Source: an uncultured Collinsella sp.
Lineage (GTDB): Bacteria > Actinomycetota > Coriobacteriia > Coriobacteriales > Coriobacteriaceae
DNA: 6,348 nucleotides
Assembly: GCA_900545905.1 (NCBI GenBank)
Contig: URBA01000087.1
Location: 1-6,348, forward strand
Direction: 5' to 3'
Shown: positions 1 through 5,654 of the stretch, one piece after another
Layout of the letters: every line of letters begins with the position of its first letter
Numbering within the stretch: the stretch's first letter is position 1
Notes under the pieces: generated by a model
The model's database searches: none
The model's input: only the letters and a program-made list of their open reading frames with translations
Told to the model about the DNA's origin: nothing
Program-made: the position numbers and the translations under genes

Positions 1-39
1 CTAGCTTCGTCGGCAGCGTCAGATGTGTATAAGAGACAG
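1..39 (+). other. Illumina Nextera adapter (sequencing artefact), not genomic
   Basis: Positions 7-39 match, from memory, the 33-base Nextera read-1 adapter. Positions 21-39 are the 19-bp Tn5 mosaic end (begins AGATGTGTAT, ends GAGACAG). Positions 1-6 (CTAGCT) sit where the i5 index would be and equal the last six bases of the index I recall as S515 (TTCTAGCT). This is untrimmed library sequence at a contig end. It should be masked, and genomic sequence begins at 40. It should not be read as a Tn5-type insertion. Confidence 0.97.
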
Positions 40-467
40 TCGCGGAACAGGTTGAGCAGCACAAAGTACGTCGGCTTGAGCTTGGGCAGAACGCGTACGG
101 TGTAGAGCTCGTCACACTCAAAAACGCCCACGCGCTTGCCGCTGCTGGTGTGCTTAAGGCCGCCGCGGGCCTCGAGCAGAGCACCCACCACACCAGGCTC
201 CATATTGTTGCCGGCGCGGTTGCATACCACGGTGGCGCCGCTGGCGGCAACGGCGTCGGCGATGAGGTTGGAGGTGGTGGTCTTACCGTTGGTGCCGGTG
301 ATCACCACGCTGCGGTCGACAAGGCCCGCGAGGTCGCTCAGCAGCTCGGGGTTGATCTTCATGGCGATGCGGCCGGGGAGTACGCCGCCCTGGCGCTTAA
401 GGACGGAGCGCAGCCCCCAGCGGGCGATATCGCTCGAGGTGCAGGCGAGAGATGAGCGGAAGTTCAT
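40..467 (-). CDS. murT: Lipid II isoglutaminyl synthase, MurT subunit (N-terminal part, cut by contig end)
   Basis: MurT is the Mur-ligase-like subunit of the MurT-GatD complex. It activates the D-glutamate carboxylate of lipid II with ATP so that ammonia released by the glutaminase GatD makes D-isoglutamine in peptidoglycan, at the cytoplasmic face of the membrane. I read 142 codons from ATG at 467-465 (MNFRSSLACTSSDIARWG...). Visible are a basic, helical N-terminus, the conserved LPGRIA segment (30-35), the P-loop GTNGKTT (58-64) followed by TSNLI, the NRAGNNM segment (83-89), an FECDE acidic motif (116-120) and the LLNLFR stretch (137-142) where the family continues with DQ. The family is about 430-450 residues, so roughly the first third is present; the Cys-rich zinc insertion and C-terminal domain are missing. 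An AGGA lies 8 nt before the start. The start is 45 bp after the upstream ORF, without an obvious terminator, so co-transcription is possible. gatD is expected beyond the contig edge. Confidence 0.9.
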
Positions 468-512
468 GAAGCCGTTCCTAACGTGAATGACATGGTCGTG
501 GCGTTTGCGCCG

Positions 513-1556
513 TTAAAAGCCGTAACGGCGCGCAAATTCCTGGGCAAGCTGCGATACGTCTTCACAAGCGTTGGCCCAGGGGGCAAAGTCGGGAGTATCC
601 GAGATAATGCCGTCGGCCTCCCAAACGGCCTGGTGCGAAAGATCCCACGGGTCGTGCGGCTCGGGTCGGCAGGGAAGATACGGCGTCTGGTACATGGGGT
701 TCAGCAAGAAGAACGCGCCGCCCTCGCAGCGGTTGGCAAACTCGCGCAGCGCGCGTGTCGCCGGACGCATCTTGTTTGTTTTGAACAGCAGAATCGTGCG
801 GGCGAGCAGATACCAAGGAGAGTTCTCGAGTGCGTCTGCCCCGATCTCTTCCTCGAGCTGGTGGGCTAGGGCAAAAAAGCCGTCCTCGTCTTCCAGACGA
901 GCGAGGGCGAGCAACACGGTGCCTGCGGCTCGGGTGGGATAGCCTTCTGCCTTAAGGACGCGGCGAGAATAGTTGGCGGCAGCACGGTAACGAGCGCTCG
1001 CCATGCACAGCTGCGAGATGGCCTCGAGCGTGTGAAGCCAGCCAATAAGCGCCGGCTCGCTCACGGTAAGGTCTGCTGCGGTGACACCGTCGGCCAAAAC
1101 ATTATTAGCCCAGTAGTGCGGGGCCTCCATATCAAACCCGGGCACGCTCTGTTGCAGGTAGTCGGCCGTACTCGTCTCGAGCTTCATCAAGTCGCCCAGG
1201 CAGGCATCGACGGGCGTGTCCGCCAGGATGATGGCGAGCAACTGGGCGTCGAGGACATGCGCATCGACGCGAACAATCTTGAGCAGCTCATCGCGCATAT
1301 CGTCGAACAGACGATTGCGCGTCTGCTCAAACTCCTCGTCGCTGCCCATGTCTTCGATGCGACGAAGCTCGTCAAGCAAGTGACGATGAACGCCGGCATA
1401 GGACAGCAGCGCTTGGGCATGCTCGGTCTGCGCATACTTGTGAGGGTTTGCGCTGATGTCGTTATGGACAAGCTCGCGTGCTGCATCGGTGAGTTCGGGG
1501 TGCGACGCCAGATAGGTGCGTTCCAGATAGGCGGGGATGTAGACGCTCGGATCCAT
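513..1556 (-). CDS. Helical-repeat (TPR-like) protein of unknown function, downstream copy of a tandem pair
   Basis: A 347-residue soluble protein (MDPSVYIPAYLERTYL...FARRYGF) with no signal peptide or membrane segment. I do not recognise a named family. It is rich in Leu, Ala, Glu and Arg, with helix-turn-helix periodicity typical of TPR-like solenoids, for example residues 91-115 (VRVDAHVLDAQLL), 172-222 (GWLHTLEAI...ALARLE) and 246-275. The C-terminal EADGIISDTPDFAPWA segment (313-328) recalls the end of TPR/ST7-like repeat proteins. It aligns with the protein encoded just upstream. Its ATG overlaps the upstream TAA by one base (TAATG at 1558-1554), and a GGAGG lies 9 nt before it inside the upstream gene, so translational coupling is likely. 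Function is not inferable; a scaffold or protein-interaction role would be usual for such folds. Confidence 0.82.
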   Translation of the reverse strand: MDPSVYIPAYLERTYLASHPELTDAARELVHNDISANPHKYAQTEHAQALLSYAGVHRHLLDELRRIEDMGSDEEFEQTRNRLFDDMRDELLKIVRVDAHVLDAQLLAIILADTPVDACLGDLMKLETSTADYLQQSVPGFDMEAPHYWANNVLADGVTAADLTVSEPALIGWLHTLEAISQLCMASARYRAAANYSRRVLKAEGYPTRAAGTVLLALARLEDEDGFFALAHQLEEEIGADALENSPWYLLARTILLFKTNKMRPATRALREFANRCEGGAFFLLNPMYQTPYLPCRPEPHDPWDLSHQAVWEADGIISDTPDFAPWANACEDVSQLAQEFARRYGF

Positions 1557-2632
1557 TAGAGGTCCCCTCCCTTAAATGGAAGCCCCTGCTCGGCTGCACG
1601 CAGGATGCGCTCGTCGATCTGGGAGCGCACGATGTCGTTGGTGGCGACCCAGGCGGCAAAGCTGGCGTTGTCGGGCGCGCCTAGGCCCTCCTGCAGCACC
1701 GGCGTCGCCTCGGACAGCGCAAGGACAAGCTCATCGGTGGAGCCCGGACCTACGTTGACGCGAGCATAGACGCCATCGGGAAACTCGGTTTGGAAGTAGA
1801 GTGCTTCGGCCGCGTGCGGGCATGAGCGCACCAGGATGCGCAGGTAGTGCTCGGCGCCCTCGTAATCCAGCTCGCGCCAGGCTGCGCTCATCAGTGCGAT
1901 GAGCGTCCACGGGTCCAAGTCGCGTTCTGCATCCTTGGGACGACGGCGCAGCGGCGTGTTGGCGAGATAGGGGACGGAGTGGGCAGAGCGAAAGCGCTTG
2001 AGCTCCTCAGCGGGGTATTCGAGCTTTGCCATGGCAAGCATCGCAGTATGGCGGACGCCGGCGGGGTCGTTGGGCGCAAAGTCCAGGCTGCGATTCGCGG
2101 CATCCAGCGACATGCGGTAGCGGCCGCTAATGAGCGCGCGCGATGCCAAGGCGGCAAGCCAGCGCAGGTAGGGACGGCGGGTCAGGTCGCCTGCGGCCTC
2201 GCGCTCGTAGGGGTCCTGCGCCGAGGCAATCTTGAGCGCCAGATCGTGCTCCACCTCGTCGCACTTGGAAACCAGATACTGTACGTATTCCTCGTTGGAT
2301 TCGGCGGTGAGCGCCGTCAGCATGCGCTGGGCATCCCAGTTGGCCGGATCGAGCGCGGCTGCCTCGCGGAGCATGTTCTCGGCCGCGGCTTCTTCTTGCT
2401 CAGCTTGGGCATCGTCGGGGATAAAGGGGATGCGGTAGTCGACAGCCTCGACCACCTTGGCAATGAGGTGCCCGGCGCGGTCGCGGTCGTGCACGATGAG
2501 CGGTGCAGGGTTGCGGGTGAATTGTTCCATTAGACGCTCTACGGCGGCACCGTCGGTGAGCGGGATATTGTCGCGGCGCAAGGCCTCAAGAACGAGGCGA
2601 TGGCAATCCTCTTGAATGGGATCGAATGCCAT
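1556..2632 (-). CDS. Helical-repeat (TPR/ST7-like) protein of unknown function, upstream copy of a tandem pair
   Basis: A 358-residue soluble protein starting MAFDPIQEDCHRLVL. Helical-repeat signals include LREAAALDPANWDAQRML (88-105) and RPYLRWLAALASRALISGRYRMSLDA (153-178), followed by FAPNDPAGVRHTAMLAMAKLE (185-205). The PNDPxGVR turn resembles the PNDNQGIR motif common in bacterial ST7/TPR proteins. A second repeat starts at PWTLIALMSAAWRELDYEGAEHYL (241-264). No catalytic motif, signal peptide or transmembrane helix is visible. An ATG ten codons earlier (2662) is unlikely as start: those codons encode SKGG over a near-perfect AAAGGAGG (2644-2637) placed just before the chosen ATG. It is the first gene of a leftward unit with the next ORF (1-nt overlap) and possibly murT. 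Function is unknown; the tandem arrangement suggests the two products act together. Confidence 0.82.
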   Translation of the reverse strand: MAFDPIQEDCHRLVLEALRRDNIPLTDGAAVERLMEQFTRNPAPLIVHDRDRAGHLIAKVVEAVDYRIPFIPDDAQAEQEEAAAENMLREAAALDPANWDAQRMLTALTAESNEEYVQYLVSKCDEVEHDLALKIASAQDPYEREAAGDLTRRPYLRWLAALASRALISGRYRMSLDAANRSLDFAPNDPAGVRHTAMLAMAKLEYPAEELKRFRSAHSVPYLANTPLRRRPKDAERDLDPWTLIALMSAAWRELDYEGAEHYLRILVRSCPHAAEALYFQTEFPDGVYARVNVGPGSTDELVLALSEATPVLQEGLGAPDNASFAAWVATNDIVRSQIDERILRAAEQGLPFKGGDL

Positions 2633-2636
2633 GGGG

Positions 2637-2644
2637 CCTCCTTT
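2637..2644 (-). promoter_or_regulatory. Ribosome binding site that fixes the start at 2632
   Basis: Read on the minus strand this is AAAGGAGG, a near-perfect Shine-Dalgarno sequence, separated by CCCC from ATG at 2632-2630. The 4-nt gap is short but workable. It rules out the ATG at 2662, whose extension would be translated through this site. Confidence 0.75.
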
Positions 2645-2669
2645 GCTGCGGTTAGGGTTCAAATGTCTC

Positions 2670-2675
2670 TATATA
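2670..2675 (-). promoter_or_regulatory. Candidate -10 box for the leftward unit
   Basis: TATATA lies in the only AT-rich patch close to the leftward start, about 38 bp before the ATG at 2632. No good TTGACA-like -35 is seen at 16-18 bp spacing, so this is a weak prediction from position and composition only. Confidence 0.25.
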
Positions 2676-2694
2676 AAGTTCTAGTTTACCCGCA

Positions 2695-2849
2695 TGTGGC
2701 ACACCGGGGGGTGCCGCACTTGGACTTGCACCTTTGCACCACGAAGACGGATGTCGCACAAATGTCGGCACCTCGGTTGCGCGGGTGGTATCACAGTGCC
2801 GTAAACGGTCGATTTTTGGCGGCGAACGGGGCACATTTTGGAGGGGCAC
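2695..2849. repeat. Cluster of GCAC/GTGC tetramers with a small palindrome
   Basis: I count ten GCAC or GTGC tetramers in about 150 bp, starting at 2699, 2711, 2716, 2728, 2736, 2756, 2768, 2796, 2831 and 2846. Roughly one or two would be expected by chance. The left end includes an imperfect palindrome, TGTGGCAC (2695-2702) against GTGCCGCA (2711-2718), with 7 of 8 positions matching. TTGCACC occurs twice in tandem (2727-2740). It could be a regulator-binding array, or a decayed or dispersed non-coding repeat. No function can be assigned. Confidence 0.4.
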
Positions 2850-2878
2850 AGCCCTGCCCGGAATATGTAGTCAACCCT

Positions 2879-2947
2879 GATAAAACGTTTGCCCAGCTTG
2901 GGAGTATGAATGCCCCACAAGGGTCTTCAGGGATAGAAAAAACGTTT
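2879..2947. promoter_or_regulatory. Pair of near-identical 12-mers around a palindrome, possible operator pair
   Basis: GATAAAACGTTT (2879-2890) and GAAAAAACGTTT (2936-2947) match at 11 of 12 positions. Both contain the 8-bp palindrome AAACGTTT and they lie 57 bp apart. If transcription of the iron alcohol dehydrogenase starts near 3003, their centres fall at about -118 and -61, the latter a usual place for an activator. The start site is itself a guess. No known regulator motif is recognised. Confidence 0.35.
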
Positions 2948-2990
2948 CATCATTATCGGCTTTAGGTGAATAACTGACCAACCAGAACGG

Positions 2991-2996
2991 TAAAAT
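2991..2996 (+). promoter_or_regulatory. Candidate -10 box for the iron alcohol dehydrogenase
   Basis: TAAAAT matches TATAAT at 5 of 6 positions and lies about 140 bp upstream of the ATG at 3134. The hexamer at 17-bp spacing (GAATAA) is a poor -35, so an activator may be required. A start near 3003 would give a leader of about 130 nt. Confidence 0.35.
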
Positions 2997-3003
2997 AGTG
3001 TTT

Positions 3004-3093
3004 GTCTGAGCGTTGAGACGTTCAGACATCGCGCATTGTCATCGCCGGCAACGCGCAAAACGGTCCTAACGGAGCCAATCGGGTGCTCCGTTA
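3004..3093 (+). promoter_or_regulatory. Three consecutive inverted repeats: candidate structured mRNA leader or operators
   Basis: Three back-to-back inverted repeats are visible. First, GTCTGAGCG (3004-3012) with CGTTCAGAC (3019-3027), 8 of 9 plus one G-U pair, 6-nt loop. Second, GCGCATTG (3031-3038) with CAACGCGC (3049-3056), one mismatch, 10-nt loop. Third, TAACGGAGC (3067-3075) with GCTCCGTTA (3085-3093), nine perfect pairs, 9-nt loop. None is followed by a T-tract, so they are not terminators. They begin where a transcript from the TAAAAT box would begin and end 28 nt before the ribosome binding site. They could be an mRNA leader structure or, for the first, an operator over the start site. 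No known riboswitch is recognised. Confidence 0.45.
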
Positions 3094-3121
3094 TATACGC
3101 AAGTCTAAGAGGGGCTTGTTT

Positions 3122-3127
3122 AGGAGG
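3122..3127 (+). promoter_or_regulatory. Ribosome binding site that fixes the start at 3134
   Basis: A perfect AGGAGG lies 6 nt before ATG 3134-3136. The in-frame ATG at 3083, which would add 17 residues, has no such site and would be translated through the third inverted repeat. Confidence 0.85.
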
Positions 3128-3133
3128 CACAGT

Positions 3134-4357
3134 ATGGGACGTTTTACCAATCCTCGCGATCTGTACTTTGGTGAGGGCGCTCGCCACGAGGTGAAGAACC
3201 TCAAGGGTAAGAAGGCCATCATCGTTTCTGGCGGCAGCTCTATGCGCCGCGGCGGGTTCCTGCAGGACGTTGAGGCCGACCTTAAGGAAGGCGGTTTCGA
3301 GGTCAAGCTGTTCGAGGGCGTCGAGTCCGACCCGTCCATCGAGACGGTCATGAAGGGCGCCGAGGCCATGCGCGAGTTCGAGCCCGACTGGATTATCGCC
3401 ATCGGCGGCGGCTCGCCCATCGATGCCGCTAAGGCCATGTGGGTCTTCTACGAGTATCCCGAGGAGTCCTTCGACAACATCATCCAGCCGTTTAGCTTCC
3501 CCGAGCTGCGTCAGAAGGCTCATTTCTGCGCCATCTCCTCTACCTCCGGCACCGCTACCGAGGTCACCGCGTTCTCCGTCATTACCGACTACGCCAAGGG
3601 CATCAAGTACCCGCTGGCCGACTTCAACATCACCCCTGATGTCGCCATCGTCGACCCCGAGCTCACCTACACCATGCCCGCCAAGCTGTGCGCTCACACC
3701 GGCATGGATGCTCTGACCCACTGCATGGAGGCCTACGTTTCCACCTTCGCCTCTATGTTCACCGACGCCAACGCTCTGCACGGCATCCGCGAGATCGTCG
3801 AGTGGCTGCCCAAGTCCTATGCTGGCGACCATGAGGCCCGTCAGCACATGCACGAGGCTCAGTGCATCGCCGGTATCGCCTTCTCCTCGGGCCTGCTCGG
3901 CATCGTTCACTCCATGGCTCACAAGACCGGTGCTGCCTTCGAGAACGGCCACATCATCCACGGTGCCGCTAACGCCATGTACCTGGGCAAGGTCATCCAG
4001 TGGAACTCCAAGGATCCCCGTGCTGCCGAGCGTTACGCTTACGTGGCCAAGGAGATCCTGCACCTTCCCGGCGAGACCAACGAGGAGCTCATCGCTGCGC
4101 TCGTCCAGAAGATTCGCGACCTCAACGACCAGCTCAACATTCCGCAGTCCATCAAGGATTACGCGAATGGCGGCGTGAAGGTCGACGCCGAGAACCCGCA
4201 GATGGTTTCCGAGGAGGAGTTCCTCGCCAAGCTGCCCGAGATTGCCGCGAACGCCGAGACCGACGCCTGCACGCCCGAGAACCCGCGTGAGACCAAGGCT
4301 GCCGACTTCGAGAAGATTCTCAAGGCCTGCTACTACGACACCGACATCGATTTCTAA
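3134..4357 (+). CDS. Iron-containing alcohol dehydrogenase (AdhE-C-terminal/butanol dehydrogenase-like)
   Basis: This cytoplasmic enzyme interconverts an alcohol and its aldehyde using NAD(P)(H); in a fermenter it would mainly reduce aldehydes to regenerate oxidised cofactor. The product is 407 residues, normal for group III iron alcohol dehydrogenases. Visible motifs are GGS at 33-35 in the first Rossmann strand-turn, where YqhD-like NADP enzymes have GGS and NAD-linked FucO has Asp, so NADP(H) is inferred; GGGSPIDAAKAMW (91-103); STSGTATEVT (136-145); and KYPLADFNITPDVAIVDP (158-175), very close to the AdhE C-terminal domain. Probable metal ligands are D192 and H196 (GMDALTH), H259 (HSMAH) and H276 (IIHG). 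All Lys codons I can find are AAG, and codon choice is very biased, suggesting high expression. A strong terminator follows. Exact substrate (ethanol, butanol, 1,2-diols) cannot be read from sequence. Confidence 0.93.
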   Translation: MGRFTNPRDLYFGEGARHEVKNLKGKKAIIVSGGSSMRRGGFLQDVEADLKEGGFEVKLFEGVESDPSIETVMKGAEAMREFEPDWIIAIGGGSPIDAAKAMWVFYEYPEESFDNIIQPFSFPELRQKAHFCAISSTSGTATEVTAFSVITDYAKGIKYPLADFNITPDVAIVDPELTYTMPAKLCAHTGMDALTHCMEAYVSTFASMFTDANALHGIREIVEWLPKSYAGDHEARQHMHEAQCIAGIAFSSGLLGIVHSMAHKTGAAFENGHIIHGAANAMYLGKVIQWNSKDPRAAERYAYVAKEILHLPGETNEELIAALVQKIRDLNDQLNIPQSIKDYANGGVKVDAENPQMVSEEEFLAKLPEIAANAETDACTPENPRETKAADFEKILKACYYDTDIDF

Positions 4358-4378
4358 TCGACTCTTGTTATCGTAACG

Positions 4379-4424
4379 AGGGGCTCCGCACGTATCCGTA
4401 CGGAGCCCCTTTCTTTTTTCTTTT
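4379..4424 (+). terminator. Intrinsic terminator after the iron alcohol dehydrogenase
   Basis: A perfect 10-bp GC-rich stem, AGGGGCTCCG (4379-4388) with CGGAGCCCCT (4401-4410), has a 12-nt loop and is followed by a T-rich tract (4411-4424). It begins 22 bp after the stop codon and ends 16 bp before the gldA start, so gldA needs read-through or its own promoter inside this short gap. There is no T-tract on the minus side. Confidence 0.92.
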
Positions 4425-4440
4425 AGAGAATGGGATAGTT

Positions 4441-5541
4441 ATGGCTGCAATTTTCAATAGCCCTAGCAAGTACATCCAGGGTCCGGACGAGCTCGCCAAG
4501 CTCGGCTCCTATGTCGAGCCGCTCGGCGCTAAGGCCCTCGTCATCGTGACGCCTTCGGGCAAGAAGCGCGTCGGTGCCAAGATCGAGGGCGGCTTTGCCG
4601 AGGCTAAGGCCGAGCTGCTGTTTGAGGACTTTAACGGCGAGTGCTCCAAGGGCGAGGTCGATCGTCTGGTTGCGCTCGCTCGCGACAACGGTTGCGACAT
4701 CATCGTTGGCGTCGGTGGCGGCAAGATCCTCGATACCGCGAAGGCCGTTGCCTATTACCTGGAGTCCCCGGTTATCATTTGCCCCACCATCGCTTCGACC
4801 GATGCACCGTGCTCGGCACTTTCGGTGCTCTACACCGATGACGGCCAGTTCGATAAGTACCTGTTCCTTAAGGCAAACCCCAACATTGTCCTGATGGATA
4901 CGACGGTTATCGCGGCGAGCCCGGTGCGCCTGACGGTTTCCGGTATGGGCGATGCGCTCGCAACCTACTTTGAGGCCCAGGCGACGCATGATGCCGACGG
5001 TGGCACCTGCGCTGGCGGCAAGGGCGGCATGGCCGGTCTGGCGCTCGCCAAGCTTTGCTACGAGACGCTTATGGCCGATGGCGTCAAGGCCAAGGTCGCG
5101 CTGGAGAAGGGTGCGCTCACGCCTGCCGTCGAGCATATCATCGAGGCCAATACGCTGCTTTCGGGCATTGGCTTTGAGAGCTCGGGCCTTGCTGCTGCTC
5201 ATGCCATCCACAATGGCCTGACGATGCTGCCCGAGTGCCACGGCATGTATCACGGCGAGAAGGTCGCCTTTGGCACCATCGTCCAGCTGGTACTCGAGGA
5301 TGCTCCGACTGAGAAACTCGAGGAAGTCCTGGGCTTCTGCATTGAGCTGGGCCTGCCGGTCACGATGAAGGAGCTTGGCGTTGCCGAGGTTACGCGCGAG
5401 CAGGCCATGGTCGTTGCCGAGGCCGCTTGCGCGCCCGATGACACCATGTGCAACATGCCGTTTGAGGTGACGCCCGAGATGGTCGCAAACGCCATCCTGG
5501 GTGCCGACGCGCTGGGCCACTACTATCTCATGGATGAGTAA
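4441..5541 (+). CDS. gldA: Glycerol dehydrogenase
   Basis: This enzyme oxidises glycerol to dihydroxyacetone with NAD+, or acts in reverse, and often also takes 1,2-propanediol; it is cytoplasmic and metal-dependent. The 366-residue length matches E. coli GldA (367). Motifs in order are KYIQGPDEL (10-18), the NAD loop GVGGGKILDTAKA (90-102), CPTIASTDAPCSALSVLYTDDGQFDKY (114-140) with substrate-site D121, GMGDALATYFEA (168-179), IEANTLLSGIGFESSGLAAAHAIHNGLT (234-261) and YHGEKVAFGT (270-279). Metal ligands D171, H254 and H271 fall at the same numbers as in E. coli GldA. The ribosome binding site is weak: nothing better than GGGAT or AGAGA precedes the ATG, and the ATG at 4430 is closed at once by TAG. 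It follows a terminator by 16 bp and is followed by another, so it is probably regulated separately from its neighbours. Confidence 0.96.
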   Translation: MAAIFNSPSKYIQGPDELAKLGSYVEPLGAKALVIVTPSGKKRVGAKIEGGFAEAKAELLFEDFNGECSKGEVDRLVALARDNGCDIIVGVGGGKILDTAKAVAYYLESPVIICPTIASTDAPCSALSVLYTDDGQFDKYLFLKANPNIVLMDTTVIAASPVRLTVSGMGDALATYFEAQATHDADGGTCAGGKGGMAGLALAKLCYETLMADGVKAKVALEKGALTPAVEHIIEANTLLSGIGFESSGLAAAHAIHNGLTMLPECHGMYHGEKVAFGTIVQLVLEDAPTEKLEEVLGFCIELGLPVTMKELGVAEVTREQAMVVAEAACAPDDTMCNMPFEVTPEMVANAILGADALGHYYLMDE

Positions 5542-5553
5542 ATCAAGCTAAGG

Positions 5554-5589
5554 AAGGGGCAAAGCCGACAGATGGCTTTGCCCCTTTTT
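5554..5589 (+). terminator. Intrinsic terminator after gldA
   Basis: A perfect 13-bp stem, AAGGGGCAAAGCC (5554-5566) with GGCTTTGCCCCTT (5574-5586), has a 7-nt loop and runs into a five-T tract (5585-5589). It begins 12 bp after the gldA stop codon. Confidence 0.92.
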
Positions 5590-5593
5590 GCTA

Positions 5594-5624
5594 TGGTGCA
5601 AAGGGGTCAGGTTACTTTGCACCA
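5594..5624. repeat. REP-like palindrome between the two gldA-type genes
   Basis: Perfect 10-bp arms TGGTGCAAAG (5594-5603) and CTTTGCACCA (5615-5624) flank the 11-nt centre GGGTCAGGTTA. It starts 4 bp after the gldA terminator and is not followed by a T-tract. Size, perfect arms and intergenic placement resemble REP elements spread by REP-associated (IS200-like) tyrosine transposases, and the GGGTCAGGTTA core looks familiar to me from such repeats, but I cannot confirm copy number here. The arm CTTTGCACCA also occurs at 2732-2741. The alternative is an operator for the downstream gene, whose start is 31 bp away. Confidence 0.5.
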
Positions 5625-5654
5625 ATTGTTGTTTGATGAAGGGCGGATTCTCGT

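Larger units (their letters stand above)
2633..3133. other. Divergent intergenic region, 500 bp, no convincing gene
   Basis: This separates the leftward helical-repeat/murT genes from the rightward dehydrogenases. Open frames on both strands (for example 2600-2965 plus, 2681-2920 minus) lack a ribosome binding site, recognisable motifs or a plausible protein composition, and they overlap each other in several frames. From left to right it holds an AT-rich patch (2664-2690) just upstream of the leftward gene, a GCAC/GTGC-rich stretch (2695-2849), two AAACGTTT boxes (2883-2890 and 2940-2947), a TAAAAT box (2991-2996), three inverted repeats (3004-3093) and the AGGAGG of the rightward gene (3122-3127). 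Its size and layering suggest control of one or both flanking genes. Confidence 0.7.

Noticed and set aside
21..39. Tn5 mosaic end suggesting an inserted transposon
   Set aside because: It is embedded in the Nextera adapter at the very start of the contig, with an index-like hexamer before it. No transposase, second end or target duplication is present.
136..486. Plus-strand open frames at the left end
   Set aside because: They are antisense to murT, whose minus-strand reading gives the P-loop GTNGKTT and other family motifs.
2600..2965. Plus-strand 121-codon open frame crossing the divergent region
   Set aside because: It starts inside the leftward gene, has no ribosome binding site and no recognisable motif, and overlaps the regulatory-looking elements. 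Minus-strand frames there are equally unsupported.
3083..3133. Upstream ATG extending the iron alcohol dehydrogenase by 17 residues
   Set aside because: The family starts near MGRFTNPRDLYFG, and a perfect AGGAGG sits 6 nt before the ATG at 3134. The extension would run through an inverted repeat and the ribosome binding site.
2927..4063. Long minus-strand open frame (378 codons) opposite the iron alcohol dehydrogenase
   Set aside because: Its composition is Gly/Asp/Val/Leu-rich and motif-free, the usual antisense shadow of a gene with G/C third positions. The plus strand holds an unmistakable enzyme with a perfect ribosome binding site.
3069..4407. Shared 8-mer ACGGAGCC in the third leader hairpin (3069-3076) and in the terminator (4400-4407)
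   Set aside because: Short GC-rich words recur easily in such a genome, and the surrounding sequences are unrelated.
4423..5520. Long minus-strand open frame (365 codons) opposite gldA
   Set aside because: Same shadow effect. The plus strand matches GldA over its full length with all metal ligands.
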